Part shown: positions 26,662 to 35,242 of the stretch, piece by piece
Layout of the letters: every line of letters starts with the position of its first letter
Numbering within the stretch: position 1 is the first letter of the stretch
Source: Paenibacillus tianjinensis
GTDB lineage: Bacteria > Bacillota > Bacilli > Paenibacillales > Paenibacillaceae
Assembly (NCBI RefSeq): GCF_017086365.1
Contig: NZ_CP070969.1
Coordinates: 3,534,001-3,598,000, forward strand
Reading direction: 5' to 3'
Length of the DNA stretch: 64,000 nucleotides
Program-made: the position numbers and the translations under genes
The notes under the pieces: generated by a model
The model's database searches: none
What the model saw: the letters and a program-made list of their open reading frames with translations, nothing else
What the model was told of the DNA's origin: nothing

Positions 26662-28092
26662 ATGCGCAAAACTAAAATTGTCTGCACTATTGGTCCCTCC
26701 AGCGAAAGCCCTGAAATGCTACGGAAGCTGATCCGAGCTGGTATGAACGTCGCCCGCCTGAACTTCGCCCACGGAGAGCTGGATGAGCATGCGGAGCGCA
26801 TTCGCCGCATCCGGGAGGCAGCCAAGGAGCTGAACCAATATGTTGCCGTCCTGCTCGACATCAAAGGGCCGGAAATCCGCATCGGCAAAATGGCCTCGGA
26901 CTACGTGGACCTGGTACCGGGTGAAGATGTGGTTCTGACTACAGAGGAAGTGCTCGGCACCAAGGACCGCATTCAAGTCACCTACAAGCAGCTGCCCCAA
27001 GATGTGAAGCCCGGCAGCATTATCCTGATCGATGACGGTCTGGTTCGTTTGGAGGTCGTAAAGGCCGAAGGTACTGAGATCACCTGCCTCATCACGAACG
27101 GCGGCAAGCTGAAGCAGCGTAAGGGCGTCAACGTTCCCGGCATCAAAACCAGCCTTCCAGGCGTAACTGAGAAGGACATCCGGCACATCAAATTCGGTAT
27201 TGAGCAGAATATCGACATCATCGCCCAATCCTTCGTCCGCAAAGCTGAAGACATTCTCGAGATTAAACAGATCCTGAGTAAGCACAACGCCGGCCATATC
27301 CAAGTGATCGCCAAGATCGAAAATGACGAGGGCGTGGAGAATCTGGATGCCATCCTGACCGTAGCTGACGGCCTGATGGTAGCCCGAGGTGACCTGGGTG
27401 TTGACCTGCCGGTGGAGGACGTCCCGCTGGTTCAGAAAGATATGATCAAGAAGTCCAACCTGGCCGGTAAACCGGTCATTACCGCAACCCATATGCTGGA
27501 GTCCATGCAGATGAATCCGCGTCCGACCCGCGCGGAAGCGGGTGATGTCGCCAACGCCATCTTCGACGGCACGGATTCCGTCATGCTGTCCGGCGAATCC
27601 GCCGCAGGCAAGTACCCGCTGGAGTCCGTTGAGACCATGGCACGCATTGCCGTCCGCGCCGAGTCCGTACTGGGAGACTACGGCCGCTGCAGCTGCAATG
27701 GTGACGCGGCTGCCACCGACGTAACCGGTGCTATCGGCGAAGCCGTTGCCCGCACCGCCCACATGCTCTCCGCCAAGGCCATTCTCGCAATGACCGAAAG
27801 CGGGTTTACCGCCCGCTCCATCGCCAAGCACAAACCGGCTGCACCGGTCATCGCCGTATCCACCAAGGAGAGCGTACTGTATGCCCTGTCCTTGACCTGG
27901 GGTGTAACCCCGCTGCTCCGCAGCGAGTCTGCTTCCAGTACTGATGCAGCAGTAGCAGCAGCCGTTGAACTGGCCAAGTTAGCCAGTTACCTGCAAGACG
28001 GCGATCTGGTGGTCATCACCGCAGGTGTCCCTGCAGGGCGCACCGGTACTACCAACCTGCTGCGGGTTCACAAAGTAGGCGAAGCGCTCTAA
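26662..28092 (+). CDS. pyk: Pyruvate kinase
   Basis: It transfers phosphate from phosphoenolpyruvate to ADP, the last step of glycolysis. The 476 residues start MRKTKIVCTIGPSSESPEML. The catalytic landmarks are NVARLNFAHG (substrate Arg), VIAKIENDEGVEN (catalytic Lys), MVARGDLGVDLP (metal site) and ATHMLESM. The C-terminal allosteric domain is complete (VTAGVPAGRTGTTNLLRVH). The extra PEP-utiliser-like domain found at the end of many Bacillus pyruvate kinases is absent. The ribosome site is AAGGGAGAG. It is monocistronic with a strong terminator, so it may be a second pyk paralogue; the usual partner pfkA is not here. Confidence 0.97.
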   Translation: MRKTKIVCTIGPSSESPEMLRKLIRAGMNVARLNFAHGELDEHAERIRRIREAAKELNQYVAVLLDIKGPEIRIGKMASDYVDLVPGEDVVLTTEEVLGTKDRIQVTYKQLPQDVKPGSIILIDDGLVRLEVVKAEGTEITCLITNGGKLKQRKGVNVPGIKTSLPGVTEKDIRHIKFGIEQNIDIIAQSFVRKAEDILEIKQILSKHNAGHIQVIAKIENDEGVENLDAILTVADGLMVARGDLGVDLPVEDVPLVQKDMIKKSNLAGKPVITATHMLESMQMNPRPTRAEAGDVANAIFDGTDSVMLSGESAAGKYPLESVETMARIAVRAESVLGDYGRCSCNGDAAATDVTGAIGEAVARTAHMLSAKAILAMTESGFTARSIAKHKPAAPVIAVSTKESVLYALSLTWGVTPLLRSESASSTDAAVAAAVELAKLASYLQDGDLVVITAGVPAGRTGTTNLLRVHKVGEAL

Positions 28093-28101
28093 AAAGTAAA
28101 A

Positions 28102-28145
28102 CAATCCGTAGCAGGAGCCTATCGCATCTGCTACGGATTGTTTTT
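28102..28145 (+). terminator. Terminator of pyk
   Basis: A 13-bp perfect stem CAATCCGTAGCAG / CTGCTACGGATTG with a 13-base loop is followed by TTTTT, ten bases after the pyk stop. Confidence 0.92.
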
Positions 28146-28258
28146 GCCCCTCGTCCACCGTCACAGCCGTCTTAGATCCACGTTACATTAGAAGGCTTAT
28201 AACAACCAGATTGGCTGACCTTTGAATTCTGCTGCCCTAGGATCAACGACCGTTAATC

Positions 28259-28313
28259 AAAAAAAGAAGGTGGGAAAATCGTCTGGTCTTCACCGGACAC
28301 TTTCCCCACCTTC
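28259..28313 (-). terminator. Terminator of FlxA-like copy 2
   Basis: Arms of 18 bases (15 paired) at 28266-28283 and 28296-28313 are followed on the minus strand by a run of seven T. It starts 11 bases after the FlxA-like stop. Confidence 0.8.
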
Positions 28314-28323
28314 GCTCTCTTGT

Positions 28324-28704
28324 CTAAATTAACGCGTCGAAATGGCCCTCAGAGTTCACCGTTGCCGTCCGGGGATCGGTTAGACTGATGCCTACAAGGC
28401 CTCCCTTTCCTTCAGTTCGCCTGAGCGGGGGAAGGTCTTGAAGCGGAGAAGCCGGTACAAAATTGACCGGGGTGCTGCTCCCGCTTTTCTGCACCAGTTG
28501 GGCCTCCAGAAGCCGGATTTTCCGCTGCAGCTGCTCCCGTCGATAAGGAGTCTGCATCTCGCTACCCTGCGCCGCATTCACCTTGTCCAGCTCCATCATC
28601 AGCCGGTTTCGCTGCTTCTCCAGGGAACTGACATCGCTTTGTGTGCTGCCGTAAGCTGCAATGGCTTGGGCTGGGCTGATACCTGATAGTGTATGTACCG
28701 ACAT
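28324..28704 (-). CDS. FlxA-like family protein, copy 2
   Basis: I start at ATG 28704, aligning MSVHTLSGISPAQAIAAYG with copy 1; this gives 126 residues. The coiled-coil core SSLEKQRNRLMMELDKVNAAQ is almost identical to copy 1, and the tail DPRTATVNSEGHFDALI differs by few residues. The middle (STPVNFVPASPLQDLPPLRR) is the most diverged part. Both copies are on the minus strand with their own terminators, about 5.5 kb apart, which indicates a duplication retained by selection. Confidence 0.8.
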   Translation of the reverse strand: MSVHTLSGISPAQAIAAYGSTQSDVSSLEKQRNRLMMELDKVNAAQGSEMQTPYRREQLQRKIRLLEAQLVQKSGSSTPVNFVPASPLQDLPPLRRTEGKGGLVGISLTDPRTATVNSEGHFDALI

Positions 28705-28926
28705 GATTGATCCCTCCGTTTCCTTGGCTCCCACGCCAAATCCAGCCAATTCGTAAAAGTTCTAATCATCTCTATTACCCAGCCGACCCCGCAATGACAA
28801 CATTCCAGGCTGCATATCCGCAATAATCGTCGTATAGTCTCAGCCAGAAGCTTTGTTCGACCATACCAAAGACCTATCGAAGACTGGCGAAAGTCCCTTC
28901 AAGAAAGAATAAACGCCAGTCAATCC

Positions 28927-29976
28927 CTATGAAATCATCTGCTCTTTAATGATTTTTACCATACTGCTACCCGTTGCTATAATGGCTTCTTCTGCCGAAC
29001 GTGGTGCCCATCCCAGTAGTTGTTTGGCTTTTTGATTACTCGTGGACATCTCATTTCCCAGGAGTGATGCAATCATTCTTAATTTCGGATTAAACACCGC
29101 TAGAATACGCACTGCAATGTTTGGAAGTTCGCTGTTGGGTACGTTTTTAGCCTCCTCCCCTAAATGCTTCCTCAACATCTTTGCAATATCCAGCATCGAA
29201 AGATTTTCTGCACTGGAAGCTATGAAACGTTCTCCGTTTGCTTCGGGGCGAACCATGGCCAAAATATGCAAATCCGCAACATCCCGGACATCTACATAAT
29301 CTGAATAAATTTTAGGGACAGATTTTAGCTTGCCTTCTATCATTTGACGGACAGTCTCATTGGAATGGGAATAATCATTGCCTAGAATGGGCCCCATCAC
29401 ACCCACAGGATTGACAGTTGCCAGTTCTAATCCATTTCCTTCTTGGCGGATAAAGTCCCAAGCAGCTCTTTCTGCGAGTGTTTTCGATTTTTGATAGGGA
29501 TGGATGTTTGCATCTGTATTAGACCAATCTTTTTCGGTATAGGGTCCTTGATGATGCTTGTGCCCCACACCAACCGCTCCGAAGGCAGAAGTTAGTACGA
29601 CACGTTTGACCCCAGCATCACGCGATGCTCTGAGCACCCTCAGAACACCTTCACGGGCGGGCTGAATCATTTCATTTTCATCTTTATAAATTTTATTGGG
29701 TGTTGGAGAAGCCACATGGATGACATATTCCGCCCCTTTAACGGCCTCGTCCCAGTTCATATCAGAGGATAAATCTGCCTCAATGAATGACAATCCTGCA
29801 AAATTAGTCACCCCGACTGAACGTAACATGGCTTTCACTTCATCTTGTCTGCTCATGGTACGAAGTGTTGCCCGCACACGATACTCTTTCTTTAGTAATT
29901 GCAAAATAATATGAACAGCGATAAATCCCGAACCTCCGGTCACAAGCACCAGGGAATGATTATTTTCCGGCATCAT
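28927..29976 (-). CDS. NAD(P)-dependent aldehyde/flavonol-reductase-like epimerase (extended SDR)
   Basis: I start at ATG 29976, five bases from GGAG, giving 349 residues. The dinucleotide loop is VTGGSGFIAVHI at the N-terminus. VIHVASPTPN marks the dihydroflavonol-4-reductase-like group, and the catalytic pair is YQKSK at about 160. The substrate is probably an aldehyde or ketone reduced with NADPH. It is divergent from a TetR regulator gene, with a 14-bp palindrome between the two promoters, so it is most likely that regulator's target. Confidence 0.9.
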   Translation of the reverse strand: MMPENNHSLVLVTGGSGFIAVHIILQLLKKEYRVRATLRTMSRQDEVKAMLRSVGVTNFAGLSFIEADLSSDMNWDEAVKGAEYVIHVASPTPNKIYKDENEMIQPAREGVLRVLRASRDAGVKRVVLTSAFGAVGVGHKHHQGPYTEKDWSNTDANIHPYQKSKTLAERAAWDFIRQEGNGLELATVNPVGVMGPILGNDYSHSNETVRQMIEGKLKSVPKIYSDYVDVRDVADLHILAMVRPEANGERFIASSAENLSMLDIAKMLRKHLGEEAKNVPNSELPNIAVRILAVFNPKLRMIASLLGNEMSTSNQKAKQLLGWAPRSAEEAIIATGSSMVKIIKEQMIS

Positions 29977-29990
29977 GTATGCTCCTTCCA

Positions 29991-30049
29991 TTGACGTTAC
30001 AACTGTAACGGATGTACACTATTTTAGAACTGAACAAAATCTAAAACAA
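29991..30049. promoter_or_regulatory. Overlapping divergent promoters with one palindromic operator
   Basis: The palindrome GTTACA-AC-TGTAAC (29996-30009) lies in the spacer of a plus-strand promoter TTGACG (29991-29996), 18 bp, TACACT (30015-30020) for the tetR gene. The minus-strand promoter for the reductase is TTGTTT (30044-30049), 17 bp, TAAAAT (30021-30026), placing the same palindrome just past its -10 box. One bound dimer would block both genes. Confidence 0.6.
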
Positions 30050-30088
30050 GTGGACAACAAACATCTGTGACAAAATGGAGGAAGTGTT

Positions 30089-30622
30089 ATGGCAGCAACG
30101 GAGCACGCCCAAAACATTAAGAAAGACACAAAAGAATGGATTACTATTGCATTACTGGAGCTTTTACAGACCAAACAATTATCAAAGTTAACCATTTCAG
30201 AAGTCGTCAAAAAAGCTGGCGTCAGCCGGATGGCCTTTTATAGAAATTACGAAAGTCTTGAACAAGTATTGGTAGAGTATTACGAACCTAAATATGCAGA
30301 TATATTTAATAAAATCGCCTTTCAGACTAGCCACGAGCAGAAAATAACAGATTTAACGAATTTTTTCCTTGCACTTTCTAGTGATTTTAAAACAGCGATT
30401 GACAGTGATTACAAAGAGCTGCTGTATCAAATCTTCAAGCACCATATTACTCAGTTCTATGACGAGATGATTCCCTTTCCGGACTGGACAGGCGCGAAAC
30501 GAAGCTATTGGATAGATTTTATGAGTGCCGGTGTGTTTGAAATTTGGGTGATGTGGATCAAAAATGGTCAGAAAGAAACCTTGGAAGAAATCTCGTCCCT
30601 CATTCGGCTGTTTCATAAATAA
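30089..30622 (+). CDS. TetR/AcrR family regulator
   Basis: The 177-residue protein has the TetR helix-turn-helix at about 30-60 (KLTISEVVKKAGVSRMAFYRNY). The C-terminal region (LYQIFKHHITQFYDEMI and YWIDFMSAGVFEIWVMW) fits the TetR_C_8/DhaS-like ligand-binding group. It is divergent from the reductase, with the shared operator described at 29991-30049, and should repress both. The inducer is unknown. Confidence 0.9.
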   Translation: MAATEHAQNIKKDTKEWITIALLELLQTKQLSKLTISEVVKKAGVSRMAFYRNYESLEQVLVEYYEPKYADIFNKIAFQTSHEQKITDLTNFFLALSSDFKTAIDSDYKELLYQIFKHHITQFYDEMIPFPDWTGAKRSYWIDFMSAGVFEIWVMWIKNGQKETLEEISSLIRLFHK

Positions 30623-30640
30623 AAAAGGGCAACACAATCA

Positions 30641-30669
30641 TTGAAAATATGATTTGTATGAAATATCAT
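30641..30669 (+). promoter_or_regulatory. Sigma-A promoter of the AbrB-UbiB operon
   Basis: TTGAAA (30641-30646), 17 bp, TATCAT (30664-30669), five of six matches in each box, lies 36 bases before the abrB-like start. The spacer contains a TATGAT...ATCATA imperfect palindrome, a possible self-regulation site for the AbrB-type protein. Confidence 0.55.
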
Positions 30670-30704
30670 ACTCTTATGCAGATTGATTATCGAAGGAGAG
30701 ATTA

Positions 30705-31052
30705 ATGATGTATCAAAAAAAAGAAAATAGTCACGGACTCGGGCATGGCAAAGTGCTGGGAACAACTTCTATGGGTGAGAGAGGACAAATTGTTATTCCT
30801 AGAGAAGCAAGGGAAGAACTTGAACTCAAGCCGGGTGAGAAATTCATCGTTTTCGGAAATAAACGTAAGGGAGCCGTAATTCTGGTCAAAGCAGAAATGT
30901 TCAACAAATTTGCGGATTTCTTCATGAGTGCCTCGAAAAAGTTTGAAAGTATGGCCCAAGCGATCTTCGATAAAAACACTTCTATTCCTGAAGATGAGGA
31001 TAATGAACCCGAGGTCGATGAAAAAAAACCTGAGGCCGACGAAAAAGGATGA
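30705..31052 (+). CDS. AbrB/MazE/SpoVT-type DNA-binding protein
   Basis: The 115-residue protein starts with ATG-ATG at 30705-30710 behind GGAGAG. The swapped-hairpin DNA-binding domain lies at about 17-62 (SMGERGQIVIPREAREELEL, then KPGEKFIVFGN). The rest is a helical segment (FADFFMSASKKFESMAQAIF) and a strongly acidic tail of alternating Glu/Asp/Lys/Pro. Its stop overlaps the start of the UbiB-like kinase gene by four bases, so the two are translationally coupled. It is probably the operon's own regulator. Confidence 0.9.
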   Translation: MMYQKKENSHGLGHGKVLGTTSMGERGQIVIPREAREELELKPGEKFIVFGNKRKGAVILVKAEMFNKFADFFMSASKKFESMAQAIFDKNTSIPEDEDNEPEVDEKKPEADEKG

Positions 31053-32764
31053 GCGAATTCTTTACATTGATGAAGAATCTCCGGTTCAGAAGAACCATGC
31101 GGATGATTGTTAAGTTCGCCTGGGATTTCTGGTGGCTGGGCAGGCAAAAGCATTTTCTTTCGGGACGGCGCTTTGAAGCGAAAACCAAAGCCTTATACCG
31201 AAAACTTGCCACCTATTTTACGAAGACCGCAATGGATATGGGCGGATTAATTATCAAGCTTGGGCAGCATGTGAGTGCGCAAGTGGATATTTTGCCGAAG
31301 GAAATTATTGATGAATTGTCTAAGCTGCAGGATTCCGTAGATTCCGTAGATTTCTCCAAGATACAGCAAAAGGTAGAGAGTGAACTCGGAGCGTCCATTA
31401 GCGAGATTTTTGCTGAGTTTAGTACAGCCCCTATCGCAGCGGCGTCCTTAGGACAGGTACATCGGGCGACGTTACGGACAGGTGAAGAAGTTGCTGTAAA
31501 AGTAATGCGTCCCGGGGTCGAGGATATTATCGCCATTGATTCGAAATCCATACAAATCGCTATCCGGTTATTAAAACGCTGGACCAAGATCAGAGACTTC
31601 ATGGACCTTGATGCTGTGTACGATGAGTTTCACGAAACGGTTCTGGAAGAGCTCGATTATCAAAAAGAGGGGCGAAATGCAGAGGATTTTCAGCTGCAGT
31701 TTATCCATCGGGATGATGTTGTCGTTCCAGCCATTCAGTGGTCCTATACAACTTCAAAGGTTTTAACCATGGAGTTTCTGGAAGGTGTAAAAATCAACAA
31801 TTTTGCCCAGCTTGATGCTTGGGGTGTGGACCGGACGAAATTAGCGACGTCACTGATCGAAATTTTCGTAGAACAAATTCTATTAGAAGGCTTTTTTCAC
31901 GCAGATCCGCACCCGGGAAATGTTCTCGTGCAGCCTGACGGTACCATAGCATTAATCGATTTTGGAATGGTCGGACGAATTGCCGATGATATGAAGGCGC
32001 AAATGGTAGCCCTTCTAATGGCCGTGTATTTAAAAGATGCTCACGGCGCCATCGATGCCCTTACCCGTTTGAAATTTTTGAGACGTAATGGGGATTTAGA
32101 GGTATTCTCAAGAAATCTTACGTTATTATTTGAACAAATCAACGGGGATACGTTTGACTTGAGCTTTGTAACGTCAGGTGATAATACAGAAGAGTTACGG
32201 GATTTCCTCTACTCTCAGCCCTTTCAGTTACCTGCAAATACAACATTTTTGGGAAAAGCCGTAGGTACGGTGTATGGGCTTTGTACTGGACTGGACCCTG
32301 AGCTTGATTTGATTGGGACCGTTAAGCCTTATGTTGAAGAGGTTGTGCGCAGCGATCTGCGGGGAAGTGTCTTTTCCAACGTTGTGGACGAAGGCAAGAA
32401 TCTTCTAAAAGGAATCCTTCCTACGACCAAGAAGTTCATTTCGGCAGTAGATAAAATGGATAGCGGAAATTTAAGAGTAAAGCTATCAAGTTCCTTTGAG
32501 AAAAAATTAATAGATACGCAAAATAGGAATACAGGACGGATTATTGCAACCATAATAGGAGCGGTATCCCTTCTGACTGCTACAAACATGTGGAATGAAG
32601 TGAATCATATGGTATCTTATATTCTCGGTACTTTGGGGCTGATTATTATGCTTAGTCAGCTCAAAGTGAGAGAACGCCGCCGTGATGTAAGACATGCAAG
32701 GCAGATGAGAGCGATGCGGGAGCATAACCGGTTTGAAAAGTCGAAGTTTAATTCCCATAAATAA
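31049..32764 (+). CDS. ABC1/ADCK/UbiB-family atypical kinase (AarF-like)
   Basis: The 571-residue protein carries the UbiB-family hallmarks: KLGQ at 70-73 in the N-terminal extension, PIAAASLGQVHRA (Ala-rich loop replacing the usual P-loop), the Lys of VAVKVMRPG, HADPHPGNVLV (catalytic loop) and LIDFGMVGR (metal-binding DFG). Two C-terminal hydrophobic helices at about 505-545 anchor it to the membrane. In proteobacteria the family supports ubiquinone synthesis. Firmicutes make menaquinone, so here the role is probably lipid or quinone homeostasis. It is co-transcribed with the AbrB-type gene by a 4-base overlap. Confidence 0.93.
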   Translation: MSEFFTLMKNLRFRRTMRMIVKFAWDFWWLGRQKHFLSGRRFEAKTKALYRKLATYFTKTAMDMGGLIIKLGQHVSAQVDILPKEIIDELSKLQDSVDSVDFSKIQQKVESELGASISEIFAEFSTAPIAAASLGQVHRATLRTGEEVAVKVMRPGVEDIIAIDSKSIQIAIRLLKRWTKIRDFMDLDAVYDEFHETVLEELDYQKEGRNAEDFQLQFIHRDDVVVPAIQWSYTTSKVLTMEFLEGVKINNFAQLDAWGVDRTKLATSLIEIFVEQILLEGFFHADPHPGNVLVQPDGTIALIDFGMVGRIADDMKAQMVALLMAVYLKDAHGAIDALTRLKFLRRNGDLEVFSRNLTLLFEQINGDTFDLSFVTSGDNTEELRDFLYSQPFQLPANTTFLGKAVGTVYGLCTGLDPELDLIGTVKPYVEEVVRSDLRGSVFSNVVDEGKNLLKGILPTTKKFISAVDKMDSGNLRVKLSSSFEKKLIDTQNRNTGRIIATIIGAVSLLTATNMWNEVNHMVSYILGTLGLIIMLSQLKVRERRRDVRHARQMRAMREHNRFEKSKFNSHK

Positions 32765-32917
32765 CGGTCAAATAACAGCGAACTAGCGTCCGATCCAGGT
32801 CCGAGCCACACATGATTGCGCGCCGTTCTCCTTAGGGTCTGAAAATTAATGAAGAATGAGGAAGGATCGGGCGCGCAAGCTGTAACGGCGAGTTTGAAGG
32901 TCCTCCTTAACTGCCCG

Positions 32918-33322
32918 TTATTGTCTACCTTTAAACCGTTTAATCGCATCCTCGGTCACCGGCTCGAAGAGGTTAACAAGGTTTCCATCGGGATCGCGGA
33001 ACAACATCGAACGGTTCCCCCATGGCATCGTGGTCGGTTCCTTTACCCAATGTTCGACAAAAGGCTTCAAGCGCACATATTCGGCTTCCACATCGTCGAC
33101 GAGGAACTCAATAATGACTGTACGATTATTGGCCCCCACCACGGAATCGGCCCCGAATAGCTGCGCTGTCTGGGTGTGGCCGATGGCAAGGGAGCATGAT
33201 GGCACAACGAATTCGGCAAATACAGGCGCAGGCCGCTCCGCGGAAACCCCTAATATTTTCTCATAGAACGCAACGAGACGATCCACATCGTCAGTAATGA
33301 TACGTACAGAAGCAAAATTCAC
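32918..33322 (-). CDS. VOC-family (glyoxalase/bleomycin-resistance fold) protein
   Basis: The 134-residue single-domain protein has two beta-alpha-beta-beta-beta modules: MNFASVRIITDDVDRLVAFYE at the start and VIIEFLVDDVEAEYVRLKPF in the second half. It ends with the typical MLFRDPDGNLVNLFEPV, whose Glu is a usual metal ligand. The substrate is unknown. It stands alone, with a strong hairpin upstream that closes the neighbouring tetR gene. Confidence 0.88.
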   Translation of the reverse strand: MNFASVRIITDDVDRLVAFYEKILGVSAERPAPVFAEFVVPSCSLAIGHTQTAQLFGADSVVGANNRTVIIEFLVDDVEAEYVRLKPFVEHWVKEPTTMPWGNRSMLFRDPDGNLVNLFEPVTEDAIKRFKGRQ

Positions 33323-33394
33323 AAGAGTTCATCCTTCCTGATAATAATAGATTTGGTTATTTATCTCCTTTACATTTACATGTCCAATGATATA

Positions 33395-33430
33395 AAAACG
33401 CTACTGACAACGTTATGTCAGTAGCGTTTT
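33395..33430. terminator. Bidirectional terminator after the second tetR gene
   Basis: A 15-bp perfect stem AAAACGCTACTGACA / TGTCAGTAGCGTTTT with a 6-base loop is A/T-tailed on both sides. It lies 65 bases after the TetR stop on the minus strand. Confidence 0.85.
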
Positions 33431-33495
33431 AGAATTTTTGGAACTTCCCCACGAATCTGATTTCTAATGTAAAACGGATATAACACAAGGCTTTC

Positions 33496-34380
33496 TCACT
33501 CTTCCAGGACAAGTTGCTTTAATTGAATGACCGGACTTCTCAGCTCCTGTTCTTGTTCCAAGTAGGCGCAAAGCGCCTGAATGAGCGATCTCTTGGGCTG
33601 AGTCTGAGAGATCTCCGTCCCCAGCAATTGAACAATCTCTTGCAGCTCCCTCCGCCGGGCGAGCCCGCTGGGCCAAGCCTCAAGCAGCGCGGTCACTCTG
33701 CCGAACAATTCTCCGATTATTCTTTCTTTTTCGTTATTCCAGTCCTTTGAATCTGCATGAATAAACTTTGTGAAAGCGATTTGTCCAAGTAGCCCCTTCG
33801 AACCTGACCTAGACATATGTTCGACTAGCGCATCCATTTTATCGACGATGAACCAAGCTGTATCCTCTATCGACAGCTGCTTCACCTCGAAGATGATGCG
33901 CTGCAGATAGTCCTTCAGGATCGCGCGGTATATAAAAATCAGATCCCAGAGAAACGATTCGATTCTCTCACCATATACTTCAAGCAGCCAGTATCTATGC
34001 CACTCCATCATACGGGCGCGAACATGATTCCTTAGTGAACGGAACGTTGCGTACTGCGTAATAGGAAGCTCTATGAAATCAACCATAATGTGACTGTATT
34101 CAATAAAATACTGAAAGCGAAATACAATTTGATTGACGAGCTGCTCCTTGGGAGTGCCCGTCCCGGTTTGTTTCAGGTGCTCCGCCCGCTCAAAATAAAC
34201 CGTCTGGCACTCGTCGAAAACCGCGCACATTAAGTCCTCTTTGGACGGAAAATATTTGTACACCGAGCCCTTTGCAATGGAACAATCCTGAGCAATTTCC
34301 TGAATGGAGGTCGCCAAAAAACCTTTTTCTTTAAACATCCTAGAAGCCGAACGAATAATATCCTGTTTGGTTACACTCAT
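33496..34380 (-). CDS. TetR family regulator
   Basis: I start at ATG 34380 (MSVTKQDIIRSASRMFKEKG), giving 294 residues, long for the family. The helix-turn-helix reads TSIQEIAQDCSIAKGSVYKYF at about 25-45. The large C-terminal part contains IEYSHIMVDFIELPITQYA and YRAILKDYLQRIIFE, and an additional helical tail of about 60 residues after FTKFIHADSKDW. The gene is divergent from the isochorismatase-like gene with about 135 bases between, its likely target. Confidence 0.88.
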   Translation of the reverse strand: MSVTKQDIIRSASRMFKEKGFLATSIQEIAQDCSIAKGSVYKYFPSKEDLMCAVFDECQTVYFERAEHLKQTGTGTPKEQLVNQIVFRFQYFIEYSHIMVDFIELPITQYATFRSLRNHVRARMMEWHRYWLLEVYGERIESFLWDLIFIYRAILKDYLQRIIFEVKQLSIEDTAWFIVDKMDALVEHMSRSGSKGLLGQIAFTKFIHADSKDWNNEKERIIGELFGRVTALLEAWPSGLARRRELQEIVQLLGTEISQTQPKRSLIQALCAYLEQEQELRSPVIQLKQLVLEE

Positions 34381-34515
34381 CCTCACGTATCCCCCACTTG
34401 ACAACATTAAACTCATAGTACAAAATTATGAACATAGAGTCAATTGACCCATTATTCAAAATATTAAACTTTAGGTCACGCTGAGGACAGACTCGATTTC
34501 TTAGTTGGAGTGTGA

Positions 34516-35100
34516 TTGATCTTGGAAGAACTTTTGTTTCATTTCCCTAAGACGGCATTAATCGTAATCGACTTGCAAAAATGGCTTGGAACCGAGTATG
34601 CCCCTCACTCGGCAGAGCAAGTCGTCACCCGCGCTGCCACTATGGTTCAAGCATTCCGTGAGGCAGGAGCATTCGTTGGGCTTGTTCGCGTATCCTCGAA
34701 AGACTTCAAAGATATGCCTCGTCCAATGCTGGATCAGGCCCCCCCTACCTTCAATCTGGTGCCTGGATGGGATGAAATTGTGCCCGAGATCGGAGTCACT
34801 GACACCGATCATTTAATTACAAAGCGCCAATGGGGAGCATTTTACGGAACAGATTTGGATCTGCAGTTGCGCCGGCGGGGCATCACGACGATCGTGCTTT
34901 GCGGCATTGCTTCTGGAATCGGCGTAGATACCACTGCGCGTGAAGCCTTCGCCCATGGGTATCAGGTTATTTTTGCGGCAGATGCCATGACCGGCTTCAG
35001 CGAGGAGGAACATGAACACGTAATTAAGGTCATCTTCCCGCGCATTGGCAGAATCCGCAGGGCCGAGGACATTCTTGCTTGCGCCGCCCTTCAATCTTAA
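34516..35100 (+). CDS. Isochorismatase-family protein lacking the catalytic cysteine
   Basis: The protein has 194 residues from TTG 34516 (a second TTG two codons on is possible; GGAG at 34507). The fold opens with [13 protein letters not shown] (D19) and has K103 in [13 protein letters not shown]. At the loop where cysteine hydrolases carry the nucleophile (usually xxCVxxT), it reads [15 protein letters not shown], with Gly in place of Cys. True isochorismatases (EntB/PhzD type) also lack this Cys, so a vinyl-ether hydrolase or other non-cysteine chemistry is more likely than amidase activity. It is divergent from a TetR gene. Confidence 0.88.
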   Translation: MILEELLFHFPKTALIVIDLQKWLGTEYAPHSAEQVVTRAATMVQAFREAGAFVGLVRVSSKDFKDMPRPMLDQAPPTFNLVPGWDEIVPEIGVTDTDHLITKRQWGAFYGTDLDLQLRRRGITTIVLCGIASGIGVDTTAREAFAHGYQVIFAADAMTGFSEEEHEHVIKVIFPRIGRIRRAEDILACAALQS

Positions 35101-35242
35101 GAAAGGCTGTGACAGGCAACTTGCTCCTCACCTGTCACTGCCCTCTCTCCCCGTCCGCGCAGCTTTTCTGCTCTTCATCACGACCGTTCCCTCATGACCC
35201 ATTCGTGGAGGATGTTCCTTCCACAGCAAAAGACAGCCTTCC

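Noticed and set aside
26719..27831. 370-codon minus-strand ORF
   Set aside because: It is a shadow of pyruvate kinase, caused by codon bias in a GC-rich gene.
35109..35138. GTGACAGG / CCTGTCAC hairpin after the isochorismatase-like gene
   Set aside because: Eight-bp arms with a 14-base loop and no T tract; not convincing as a terminator.
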